Source: Micromonospora sp. WMMD1120 (GTDB lineage: Bacteria; Actinomycetota; Actinomycetes; Mycobacteriales; Micromonosporaceae). From it: DNA of 64,000 nt. The stretch spans positions 310,001 to 374,000 of the forward strand of contig NZ_JARUBO010000005.1 of assembly GCF_029626235.1 (NCBI RefSeq). Reading direction: 5' to 3'. Position 1 is the first letter of the stretch, and each line of letters opens with the position of its first letter. Positions 1 to 7,535 of this stretch are shown piece by piece. Under the pieces are notes generated by a model that saw only the letters and a list, made by a program, of their open reading frames with translations, was not told the origin of the DNA and searched no databases. The position numbers and the translations under genes are program-made.

Positions 1-741
1 GTCGGCACCTGGGGCTGGGGGGTGACCAGCGCGGAGCACTGGACCGAGCGGTACGACCTCATCCTGATCATCGCGCTGGGCGAGTCGGTGATCTCCACGG
101 GCGTGGGCGGCAACCTGCTCGGCAAACCGGTCACCTGGCCGGCGGTGGCCGCCGCCGCGCTCGGCATCGTGATCACCGCCGCCCTCTGGTGGGCGCACTT
201 CGACTTCATCGGTCCGGCCGCCCGGATCGCCCTGCACGCGGCGGAGGGCGCGCCCCGGGTGGCGATGGCGCGCGACGCGTACGCGTACGCGTACCTGCCG
301 ATGATCGCCGGGATCATCCTGTTCTCGATCGGCAACGAGGAGATCCTGCACGAGATCACCGACCCGGCCGGCGGGATCGCCGAGAAGATGGAGGGGCCGG
401 CGGTGCCGATGCTCTTCGGCGGTCTGATCTGCTACTTCGCGGTCAACCTGCTGTTCCAGCTCCGCACCCTGCGCACCGTCAGCTGGACCAGGATCGGCGT
501 CATCGTCGCGCTCACGGTGGCCCTTCCGATCGGTGCGCACCTGCCGGCGCTGGGCGTGCTCACCCTCGCCGCCGTGATCTGTGTGAGCCTGGTGGCAGTG
601 GAGGTGGTGGTGATGTCCGGTTCCCGGCACGCGCTCCGGGCCGCCGTCTTCCACGAGCGGACCACCCACGAGGCCCACGAGGCCGCCTGGCGGGCCCGCT
701 GGCACGACGTCCAGGAGACGGACGAGCCGACCACGCCGTGA
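1..741 (+). CDS. LtrA-like integral membrane protein, C-terminal part
   Basis: The gene enters from the left edge already in frame and stops with TGA at 739-741, so only about 246 C-terminal residues are visible. The segment has several hydrophobic helices separated by short charged loops. The motif RYDLILIIALGESVIS near its start is typical of the low-temperature-requirement protein A (LtrA) family, whose biochemical role is not established. The C-terminal tail after the last helix is hydrophilic (rich in H, E, R and T) and probably cytoplasmic. The next gene lies 94 bases downstream on the same strand. Family call is firm, function unknown. Confidence 0.85.
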   Translation, partial: VGTWGWGVTSAEHWTERYDLILIIALGESVISTGVGGNLLGKPVTWPAVAAAALGIVITAALWWAHFDFIGPAARIALHAAEGAPRVAMARDAYAYAYLPMIAGIILFSIGNEEILHEITDPAGGIAEKMEGPAVPMLFGGLICYFAVNLLFQLRTLRTVSWTRIGVIVALTVALPIGAHLPALGVLTLAAVICVSLVAVEVVVMSGSRHALRAAVFHERTTHEAHEAAWRARWHDVQETDEPTTP

Positions 742-834
742 GGCCGACAGGTCCGCGCGGCGGGGCCTCACCGGCCGGTCCGGTCCGGATAGACTTCGGC
801 GCAGCGTCGCGGTGTACCCGGCTCGAAGGCCGCC

Positions 835-1368
835 GTGGGCATGGAGGCGCGGGGACCACATGGGACGCACGTGCACCCGACCAACACGCCGACCGGGCGG
901 CTCGCCGCAGTCGGCAATCAGATGATCGAGATCCACCTCTGGCTCAGCACGGCGCTGGCCCGCATCCGGGCGCGCCTGGACAGCCCGAACCCCCCGGACG
1001 GCGCCCGGCCCTCCCGCGACCTGCGGGCGCACTGCCTCGCCTTCTGCGCCGCCCTGGGCCGGCACCACACCGGCGAGGACGCGGGCGCGTTCCGGCTGCT
1101 GGCCGAGGAAATTCCCGAGCTGCGCCCGGTCATCGACAACCTGATCGCCGACCACGAGGTGGTGGCGGGGATCCTGCGGCGGGTCGAGACGGTGCTGACC
1201 GGCGACCCGGCGGTACCGCCGAGCCGGGTGCGCGCCGAGTTGGACGGGTTGGCCGCCATCCTCGAGACGCACTTCCGGTACGAGGAGAAGCGGCTCGTCA
1301 CCGCGCTGAACGCGCTCACCGGCCGCGCCGGGACAGCCGAGGAACTCCTCGGCCTGCCCCGGCCCTAG
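835..1368 (+). CDS. Hemerythrin HHE-domain protein
   Basis: A 177-residue soluble protein with the four-helix hemerythrin pattern of spaced His and Glu residues: HLWL, HCLAFC, RHHTGEDAG, DHEVVAG and ETHFRYEEK. These would bind a di-iron centre used for oxygen, NO or redox sensing, or for iron handling. I start it at GTG 835 because GAAGG at 825-829 gives a ribosome site five bases upstream. ATG 841 and GTG 871 are alternatives that only shorten the N-terminus. A TAGACT element at 790-795 could be its promoter. It stands alone between the LtrA-like gene and a convergent merR. Confidence 0.85.
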   Translation: MGMEARGPHGTHVHPTNTPTGRLAAVGNQMIEIHLWLSTALARIRARLDSPNPPDGARPSRDLRAHCLAFCAALGRHHTGEDAGAFRLLAEEIPELRPVIDNLIADHEVVAGILRRVETVLTGDPAVPPSRVRAELDGLAAILETHFRYEEKRLVTALNALTGRAGTAEELLGLPRP

Positions 1369-1507
1369 TCTGCGCGGCCTTCCCCGGCCCTGACCTGCGC
1401 GGCCCGCCCCGGCCCTGGGCTGCTCGGCCTCCGGCGCCGGGCCGCGTCACCCAGCCCCGGGCCACCCGGTCGCCGGGCTACTCGGCACTGGGCTACTCGG
1501 CACTGGG

Positions 1508-1888
1508 CTACTCGGCACTGGGCGCGACGCCGGGCTGCCGCTCGTAGAAGCGGATCTTCTCCCGCAGGTGGGCGTACTGGCGCTGGAGCAGCGCCATCTG
1601 CTCCTCGACCCCGACCGCGTGGTGGCGCAGCAGCGCGCACCGCTCGGCAGCGGTCTGCTCACCCTCGCGGGCCAGCTGCGCGTAGCGGCGCATCTGCGCG
1701 ATCGGCATCCCGGTGTCCCGCAGGCACCGGAACAGCTCCAGCCAGCCGAGGTCGTCGTCGGTGAAGACCCGCTGCCCACCAGCCGTGCGCTCCACGTCGG
1801 CGAGCAGGCCGATCCTCTCGTAGTACCGCAGCGTGTCCAGGCTGAAGCCGCTGCGACGGGCGGCCTCGGAGGGGGCGTAACCGCTCAT
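1508..1888 (-). CDS. MerR-family transcriptional regulator
   Basis: A 126-residue protein with an N-terminal winged-helix domain: the recognition region YAPSEAARRSGFSLDTLRYY is followed by ERIGLL and a helix with FTDDDLGWLELFRCLRDTG. A long C-terminal coiled-coil helix for dimerisation follows (EEQMALLQRQYAHLREKI). It lacks the clustered cysteines of metal or SoxR sensors, so the inducer is probably an organic compound or an unknown stress. It is divergent from the aldo/keto reductase, with a perfect operator palindrome between them, so it very likely controls that gene. I choose ATG 1888 because the upstream in-frame codons run through the operator. Confidence 0.9.
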   Translation of the reverse strand: MSGYAPSEAARRSGFSLDTLRYYERIGLLADVERTAGGQRVFTDDDLGWLELFRCLRDTGMPIAQMRRYAQLAREGEQTAAERCALLRHHAVGVEEQMALLQRQYAHLREKIRFYERQPGVAPSAE

Positions 1889-1909
1889 GTCGCGAGATGC
1901 TACTGCTTG

Positions 1910-1929
1910 ACCTGGAGCGCGCTCCAGGT
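1910..1929. promoter_or_regulatory. MerR operator within the aldo/keto reductase promoter
   Basis: ACCTGGAGCGCGCTCCAGGT is a perfect 20-base palindrome. It follows a -35-like TTGACC at 1907-1912 and occupies the long spacer before the +strand gene. That is the classic MerR arrangement, in which the activator twists an over-long spacer. It lies between the divergent merR and aldo/keto reductase genes. Confidence 0.8.
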
Positions 1930-1944
1930 TGGAAAGTGGCGGCC

Positions 1945-2934
1945 ATGACGATGACACGGACACTGGGCCGCAGCGGTATCACGGTGAGCGCGATCGGGAT
2001 GGGCTGCTGGGCCATCGGCGGCCCGCTCTGGGGTGCCGAGGGGCAGCCGTTCGGCTGGGGCGACGTGGACGACGACGAGTCGATCCGCACCATCCGCCGT
2101 GCGCTCGACCTCGGGGTGACCCTCTTCGACACGGCCAGCAACTACGGCGCGGGGCACAGCGAACGCGTCCTCGGTCGGGCGCTGGCGGGCAGACGCGACA
2201 GCGTGGTGATCGCCACCAAGTTCGGCAACGTCAGCGAGGAGGCCACCCGGCGGGCCCTCGGCACCGACGCCAGCCCGGCCTTCGCGGTCCGCAGCCTGGA
2301 CGACTCGCTGCGCCGACTCGGCACCGACTACGTCGACCTCTACCAACTGCACATCAACGCGCTGCCGGTGCCCGCCGCGCTCGACCTGGTCGACACCCTG
2401 GAGGACCTGGTCCACCAGGGCAAGATCCGGTCGTACGGCTGGAGCACCGACGACCCGGCCTCGGCGGAGGCGTTCGCGGCGGCCGGCCCGCACTGCGTCG
2501 CCATCCAGCACGACCAGTCGGTGCTGCGCGACAACGCGGCGGTGCTGGCGGTCTGCGACAAGCACGACCTGGCCAGCCTCAACCGTGGACCGCTGGCGAT
2601 GGGGCTGCTCACCGGGTCGACTCGGGCGGTGGGGGCGGACGACGTACGCGGGCGGGCGCCGGATTGGCTCGAGTGGTTCACCGACGGCCGGCCGACGCCG
2701 CGCTGGGCGGCCCGTGTCGAGCAGGTTCGCGCGGCGCTCACCGCCGACGGGCGCACCCTGGCGCAGGGCGCGCTGGGGTGGCTGCTGACCCGCAGCCCGC
2801 GTACCGTCCCGATCCCCGGCCTGCGCACCGTGGCCCAGGCCGAGGAGAACCTGGCGACCCTGGCGCTCGGCCCCCTGAGCGCGGAGTCCCACGCCGAGGT
2901 GGAGCGACTCCTGAAAGACCTACGCACCCCCTAA
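1945..2934 (+). CDS. Aldo/keto reductase
   Basis: A 329-residue cytosolic NADPH-dependent oxidoreductase of the AKR superfamily, predicted to reduce aldehydes or ketones. It opens with the typical LGRSGITVSAIGMGCWAIGG. It carries LFDTASNYGAGHSERVLG with the catalytic Asp and Tyr, the lysine in VIATKFGN and the histidine in YQLHIN. The C-terminal NADP-binding part has the PIPGLRTVAQAEENL motif. The start is ATG 1945, downstream of the operator palindrome. The divergent MerR protein is its likely regulator. The substrate cannot be told from sequence. Confidence 0.93.
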   Translation: MTMTRTLGRSGITVSAIGMGCWAIGGPLWGAEGQPFGWGDVDDDESIRTIRRALDLGVTLFDTASNYGAGHSERVLGRALAGRRDSVVIATKFGNVSEEATRRALGTDASPAFAVRSLDDSLRRLGTDYVDLYQLHINALPVPAALDLVDTLEDLVHQGKIRSYGWSTDDPASAEAFAAAGPHCVAIQHDQSVLRDNAAVLAVCDKHDLASLNRGPLAMGLLTGSTRAVGADDVRGRAPDWLEWFTDGRPTPRWAARVEQVRAALTADGRTLAQGALGWLLTRSPRTVPIPGLRTVAQAEENLATLALGPLSAESHAEVERLLKDLRTP

Positions 2935-2998
2935 ACCCTCCCGCCCCCGCTCCCGCCCCCGCTCCCGCCCCCGCTCCCGCTCCCGCTCCCGCTCCCGT
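2935..2998. repeat. C-rich tandem repeats after the aldo/keto reductase
   Basis: Directly after the stop codon comes a strand of CCCGCT and CCCGCC hexamers. They form about three 12-base units and then pure CCCGCT units. The matching GGGAGC repeats stand on the other side of the 70-base palindrome at 3069-3095, so the two tracts can pair and extend its stem. Confidence 0.75.
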
Positions 2999-3068
2999 CG
3001 ATCTTGCACTCGCTGTTGTCGTTTTGCCCCTCTGATGCCGTTGTGTCGCGACAGTATGTGCAAGATCG
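2999..3068. repeat. 70-base palindromic intergenic element, copy 1 (CGATCTTGCA family)
   Basis: It begins CGATCTTGCA and ends TGCAAGATCG. Read as the reverse complement it aligns without gaps over exactly 70 bases to the element at 18788-18857, sharing both ends and the internal blocks CTGTC, CGACA and CGACAACAG. It sits between two genes on the same strand and overlaps neither. A folded RNA here would be a strong hairpin and could end transcription of the aldo/keto reductase gene. Confidence 0.8.
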
Positions 3069-3127
3069 GCGGGAGCGGGAGCGGCGGGGGCGCGTCCACG
3101 GACGGCACTGTGGACGAAGATGGGGGT

Positions 3128-4027
3128 ATGCGGATTCTTCTGGCCGGCGCGTCCGGCTTCCTCGGCACCCGGCTCGCCGACCGGTTGAGGACGGACGGTC
3201 ACGAGGTCGTCCGGCTCGTCCGTCGAGGGCCGCGCACCCCCGACGAGCGGCAGTGGGACCCGGCCGCCGGGCAGCTCGACCCGAGCGTGGTCGCCGAGGC
3301 GGACGCGGTGGTCAACCTGGCCGGCGCGGGCGTCGGCGACAAGCGCTGGGACGACGACTACCGGCGGCTGATCCGGACCAGCCGGGTGGACAGCACCACC
3401 ACCCTGGCCACCACCATCGCCGCCCTCCCCGTCGCCGACCGGCCCCGGGCGCTGCTCAACTCCTCGGCCGTCGGGTGGTACGGCAACACCGGCGACCGGG
3501 CGGTCGAGGAGGACGCGCCGGCCGGCGAGGGCTTCCTGGCCGACGTCTGCCGGGTGTGGGAGGCCGCGACCCGGCCGGCGGAGGACGCCGGGGTACGCGT
3601 GGTTCGACTGCGTACCGGCCTGCCGCTGCACCGTGACGGCGGGCTGCTCAAGCCGCAGTTGCTGCCGTTCAAGCTGGGCATCGCCGGTCGACTGGGCAGC
3701 GGGCGACAGTGGCTGCCGTGGATCTCGATGGCGGACTGGCTGGACGCGACGGTGTTCCTGCTGACCCGCGACGACATCGCCGGCCCGGTCAACGTGGTCG
3801 GCCCGAACCCGGTCACGAACGCCGAGTTCACCCGCGAGCTGGCCCGCCAGCTACACCGACCGGCGATCATCCCGATCCCCGCCCTGGCGCTGAAGGTGGT
3901 CCTCGGCGGCTTCGCCCACGAGGCCCTGACGAGCACAAGGGTCCTCCCCGGCGTGCTGACCAGAGCCGCCTACCCCTACCACCACCAGCACCTCCCCGAG
4001 GCCCTCCAAGCAGCCCTAACCACCTGA
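3128..4027 (+). CDS. TIGR01777-family NAD(P)-binding epimerase / dehydratase
   Basis: A 299-residue protein of the short-chain dehydrogenase type, TIGR01777 (YfcH / SulA-like) family. The Rossmann motif GASGFLGTRLADRL is at residues 7-20. The segment NLAGAGVGDKRW is diagnostic of the family. The active-site region NSSAVGWYGNTGDR follows, and a C-terminal DUF1731-type segment (PIPALALKVVLGGFAHEAL) closes the protein. Its substrate is unknown throughout the family. The start ATG 3128 follows GATGGGGG. It converges with the esterase gene across a palindromic repeat. Confidence 0.92.
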   Translation: MRILLAGASGFLGTRLADRLRTDGHEVVRLVRRGPRTPDERQWDPAAGQLDPSVVAEADAVVNLAGAGVGDKRWDDDYRRLIRTSRVDSTTTLATTIAALPVADRPRALLNSSAVGWYGNTGDRAVEEDAPAGEGFLADVCRVWEAATRPAEDAGVRVVRLRTGLPLHRDGGLLKPQLLPFKLGIAGRLGSGRQWLPWISMADWLDATVFLLTRDDIAGPVNVVGPNPVTNAEFTRELARQLHRPAIIPIPALALKVVLGGFAHEALTSTRVLPGVLTRAAYPYHHQHLPEALQAALTT

Positions 4028-4072
4028 CCCCCCGCACTCCACCCCATCCAGGCCCCCACCCCCAGATAGCCC

Positions 4073-4135
4073 CGTTGATCATGAAGTTATCGCCACTCGC
4101 CTCGGCGTGTCGTGTCGATAACTTCATGATCAACG
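4073..4135. repeat. Palindromic repeat, GATCATGA family, copy 1
   Basis: Perfect 20-base arms, CGTTGATCATGAAGTTATCG and its complement, at 4073-4092 and 4116-4135, with a 23-base loop. It lies between the convergent epimerase and esterase genes. A related copy is at 22554-22607, and another is split by the IS30 element at 31984-33198. It may act as a bidirectional terminator. Confidence 0.9.
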
Positions 4136-4180
4136 AGGTCAGGGCAGGGGGGCAGGGGGGCAGGGGGGCGGGGTAGGGGG

Positions 4181-5404
4181 TTAGCAGCCTAGTACCCAGG
4201 TGTTGGGGGCGGTTTGCTTGAGGGTGCTGGTGTAGAAGGTGTTGTACAGGCCCATCCGCTGGTTCGAGCCGTTGGCGTAGGCGTACCCGCCGGACTGGTA
4301 CGCCCGACCGGCCGCCACGTGCGCGTAGTTGCTGGCGGTCACGCAGGTCGGCGGCGTGGTCGGGGTCGGGGTCGGCGTGGGGGTGGGGGTGGCCGTCGGG
4401 GTCGGCGTCGGGGTCGGGTTGCCGCCGCCGCCGTTCAGGCCGAAGAAGAGCGCGTCCCGGTACGTCGAGCAGATGGTGTCCAGGAAGTAGGCGGTGGCCG
4501 TACCGCACTGGTCGGCGCCGGAGCCCGGGTCGACGGGGGTGCCGTGGCCCATGCCGGAGATCCGGTAGAGCCGGACGACGTCGTTGCCGTAGACCTCCAG
4601 CCTGGTGTTGCCGGGCAGCGACGAGGTGCTGGTCGGGGTCTGCGACACGCCCCGCACGTTGGTCCACTGGTCGCGGGACTCGGTGCCGTTGAGCGGGGTG
4701 ACGGTGGTGTCCGAGGTGCCGTGCCAGATGGCCACCCGGGGCCGGGGTCCGGTGTAGCCGGGGTACGCCCCGCGCACCAGGTCGCCCCAGGCGGCCGGGG
4801 TCTTGTCCGCGCCCGGGTTCATGCAGCTGAACGCGTTGACCATGCTGGTGGCGCAGCGGTACGGGATGCCGGCGATGATCGATCCGGCGGCGAACACGTC
4901 CGGGTAGGTGGCGAGCATGACGGCGCTCATCGCCCCGCCAGCGGAGAGACCGCTGACGAAGACCCGGGAGCCGTCGACGGCGAAGTTCGCCTTGGCGTGG
5001 TCGACCATCTGCTTGATCGACAACGCCTCGCCCTGGCCGCGGGTGGTGTCCCCGGACTCGAAGAAGTTGAAGCAGGAGTTGGCGTTGTTGCCGGAGGGCT
5101 GCTGGGCGACGATCAGGGCGAACTTCCACTGGTCGGCGTACTTCTGCCAGCCCGAGTTGGCGAAGTAGCCGGACGCGTTCTGCACGCAGCCGTGCAGCAG
5201 GACGACGGCCGGCGAGTTCGCCGGCAGACCGTCCGGACGGTAGGCGTACATGGCGAGGTTGCCCGGGTTGGAGCCGAACCCGGTGACCTGGGTGAGCGTG
5301 GCGGCCTGCGCGGGCGCGGCGACGGCGACCACGCCCGCTGCGGCGAGGACGAGGCCGGCGACCGCACCGATCAGCCGGGTGAGGATGGACGAGGAGCGGC
5401 GCAC
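4181..5404 (-). CDS. Secreted esterase, PHB depolymerase family, with C-terminal binding domain
   Basis: A 407-residue extracellular serine hydrolase. An N-terminal signal peptide (RRSSSILTRLIGAVAGL, then an AQA-type cleavage site near residue 34) is followed by an alpha/beta-hydrolase domain. That domain has the oxyanion segment LLHGCVQNASGY, the nucleophile GLSAGGAM, Asp in HGTSDTTV and His in GMGHGTPVDPG. A Pro-Thr repeat linker then leads to a roughly 50-residue C-terminal domain (NYAHVAAGRAYQSGGYAYAN), typical of substrate-binding tails in PHB depolymerases and related acetylxylan or feruloyl esterases. The natural polymer could be polyhydroxybutyrate or an esterified polysaccharide. ATG 5404 follows a GGAGG-type site. 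Confidence 0.92.
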   Translation of the reverse strand: MRRSSSILTRLIGAVAGLVLAAAGVVAVAAPAQAATLTQVTGFGSNPGNLAMYAYRPDGLPANSPAVVLLHGCVQNASGYFANSGWQKYADQWKFALIVAQQPSGNNANSCFNFFESGDTTRGQGEALSIKQMVDHAKANFAVDGSRVFVSGLSAGGAMSAVMLATYPDVFAAGSIIAGIPYRCATSMVNAFSCMNPGADKTPAAWGDLVRGAYPGYTGPRPRVAIWHGTSDTTVTPLNGTESRDQWTNVRGVSQTPTSTSSLPGNTRLEVYGNDVVRLYRISGMGHGTPVDPGSGADQCGTATAYFLDTICSTYRDALFFGLNGGGGNPTPTPTPTATPTPTPTPTPTTPPTCVTASNYAHVAAGRAYQSGGYAYANGSNQRMGLYNTFYTSTLKQTAPNTWVLGC

Positions 5405-5601
5405 GGCGGCCTCCTGAGGGGGACTGTGAACTGGGTCACTGTCGAGTTGCCGAGACGTTACGACGATGTGTCGCCGTCATGACATGGGGCGATCTCACAC
5501 ATTCACGGCAGCCGTTGTGTACGCCAGACCGTCGACCAGCGGTGCGGGAAGGGGCACCCGGAACAACCGCCGGTCTGACCGGCCTGTCCAGGTCCGGTTG
5601 G

Positions 5602-5607
5602 TAACGT
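5602..5607 (+). promoter_or_regulatory. Probable -10 box, leaderless start of the 5615 gene
   Basis: TAACGT ends seven bases before the GTG start at 5615. No ribosome site is visible in that gap, so transcription probably begins at or next to the start codon. The same layout recurs at many genes in this window. Confidence 0.5.
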
Positions 5608-5614
5608 CCGCTGC

Positions 5615-7447
5615 GTGCCATCCTCGCCGTCGCTGGCCACCGGGCCCGCCCCCGCGTCACCTCCGCGCGCCGTCCGGGATCGCCGGGCCGACCTGATCGT
5701 CGTGCTGGTGGCGCTCGCGCTCGCCGTCTGGGTGACCAGTGGGCTGTGGCGGGACCCGAACGCCCGCACCATCACCGTCAACTCCAGTGACCAGGCGCTC
5801 TTCGAGTGGCTGCTGGCCTTCGGCGGGCACGCTGTCACCCACGGCGACAACCCGCTCTTCACCAGCCTGATCAACGTCCCGGACGGCGTGAACCTCGCGG
5901 TCAACACCTCGATCACGGTGTACGCGGTGGTCTTCGCCCCGCTCACGTACCTGATCGGGCCGCCGGCGACGTTCCTGGTCATCCTCACCCTGAACCTGTT
6001 CGCCACGGCGCTGGCCTGGTACTGGCTGCTCTCCCGGCAGCTTGTCCGCAGCCGGCTGGCAGCCGGGGTCGGGGCACTGTTCATCGCCTACTCCCCCGGC
6101 ATGGTGTCGCACGCCAACGCGCACCTGAACTGGACCGCCGGCTGGTTGGTCCCGCTGCTGATCTGGCGGCTGTTCGCGCTGCGCCGACCGGGGCACTGGC
6201 TGCGCGACGGGGTGATCCTCGGCGTGCTGGTCGCGGTGGCCTTCTCGATCGCCGCCGAGGGGCTGTTCTTCACCGCGCTGGCCCTCGGCGTGTTCGTCGC
6301 CGTCTGGGCGGCGCACCCGACGAACCGGGTCGAGGCGCGTGCCGTGTTGCCCACCTTCCTGCGCGGGCTCGGGGTGACCGCGGTCGTCGCCGGCGTGCTG
6401 CTGTCGTACCCGCTGTGGCTGCACTTCGCCGGGCCGCAACGGTTCCACGGCACCGGCTTCGACCCGGTGATCCATTCTGAGGACATCGCGGCGTTCGGCG
6501 CGTTCCCGCGCCGATCGCTCGCCGGCGAGGCGGGGCTGGGCACGTCACTGGCGCCGAACCCGACCGAGGAGAACTCGTTCTTCGGCATCCCGTTGCTGGT
6601 GCTCGCTGTCGTCTGCTTCGTCGCGCTCTGGCGGCGGGCCGACCCCGCCCGGCGGGCCACGCTCTGGGCGCTGGGCGTCCTCGCGGTGGTCTTCACAGTG
6701 CTCTCCTTCGGCCCGGTGGCCAAGGTCGACGGGCGACGGACCGACCTGCCCATGCCGTTCGACCTGCTGGGGCAACTGCCGGTGGTGAACGCCGCGCTAC
6801 CGGCCCGGCTGGCGCTCGTTGTCGCGCCGGTGATCGGGCTGCTGCTGGCGTACGCCGTCGACCAGTTGCGCGCCGCACCACCTCGGCACCGCTCCACCGA
6901 ACTGGCGTGGCTGCTCGGGTTCGCGGTGGCCCTGGTGCCGCTGCTGCCCACCCCGCTGCTGACCGACGAGCGGGAGCCGATTCCCCGCTTCATCACCTCC
7001 GGGACGTGGCGGGACTACGTCTCGCCGGACGGGGTGCTCACCCCGGTGCCACTGACGGTGGACATCTACCCGGACGGTCAACGGTGGCAGGCGTACGCGT
7101 TGTCGCACCGGCAGGGCGAGTTCGAGATCCCCGGCGGCTTCTTCCTCGGCCCCGGCGGGCCGGACGGGCGGGGCCGGATCGGCCCGGTGCCGCGCACCCT
7201 CAGTGCGTTGATGGACCAGGCCGGCCGTACCGGGCTGGTGCCGATCATCACCGACGGGACGATCCAGGAGGTCCAGTCGGACCTGCGGCACTGGCGGATC
7301 GAGACGGTGGTGCTCGCCGACCAGGTGCACGGCGCGAAGTTCGAGGTCGACGAGGAGGCCCTGCGGCGTACCGCCACCAGCCTGTTCGGCGAACCGGAAC
7401 GGGTCGACGACGTCTGGCTCTGGCGCATCCCACCGGCCGACAGGTAG
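5615..7447 (+). CDS. Large integral membrane protein, GT-C glycosyltransferase-like
   Basis: A 610-residue protein with a short Pro/Ala-rich N-terminus, about ten or more membrane helices over residues 25-430, and a roughly 150-residue soluble C-terminal domain, probably outside the cell. The loop after the first helix carries acidic residues (NSSDQALFEWLLAFGG) where GT-C enzymes place their catalytic aspartate. It resembles actinobacterial membrane proteins that move sugars from polyprenyl phosphates, but I cannot name donor or acceptor. Start GTG 5615 sits just after a leaderless-type promoter. The stop lies inside a 3 x 19-base tandem repeat. Call as membrane protein is firm, as transferase tentative. 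Confidence 0.75.
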   Translation: MPSSPSLATGPAPASPPRAVRDRRADLIVVLVALALAVWVTSGLWRDPNARTITVNSSDQALFEWLLAFGGHAVTHGDNPLFTSLINVPDGVNLAVNTSITVYAVVFAPLTYLIGPPATFLVILTLNLFATALAWYWLLSRQLVRSRLAAGVGALFIAYSPGMVSHANAHLNWTAGWLVPLLIWRLFALRRPGHWLRDGVILGVLVAVAFSIAAEGLFFTALALGVFVAVWAAHPTNRVEARAVLPTFLRGLGVTAVVAGVLLSYPLWLHFAGPQRFHGTGFDPVIHSEDIAAFGAFPRRSLAGEAGLGTSLAPNPTEENSFFGIPLLVLAVVCFVALWRRADPARRATLWALGVLAVVFTVLSFGPVAKVDGRRTDLPMPFDLLGQLPVVNAALPARLALVVAPVIGLLLAYAVDQLRAAPPRHRSTELAWLLGFAVALVPLLPTPLLTDEREPIPRFITSGTWRDYVSPDGVLTPVPLTVDIYPDGQRWQAYALSHRQGEFEIPGGFFLGPGGPDGRGRIGPVPRTLSALMDQAGRTGLVPIITDGTIQEVQSDLRHWRIETVVLADQVHGAKFEVDEEALRRTATSLFGEPERVDDVWLWRIPPADR

Positions 7448-7487
7448 ACCACCGGCCGACAGGTGCACCGCCAGCCGACAGGTGCGC
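7431..7487. repeat. Three 19-base tandem repeats across a stop codon
   Basis: Units at 7431-7449, 7450-7468 and 7469-7487 share the core GCCGACAGGTG. The first unit encodes the last residues and stop of the preceding membrane protein, and the other two are intergenic. This suggests slippage duplication of a gene end. Confidence 0.8.
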
Positions 7488-7535
7488 CGCCCGCCGGGGC
7501 ATCCTGATCGGCGCACCGTCGCGTCTAATGGTGCG

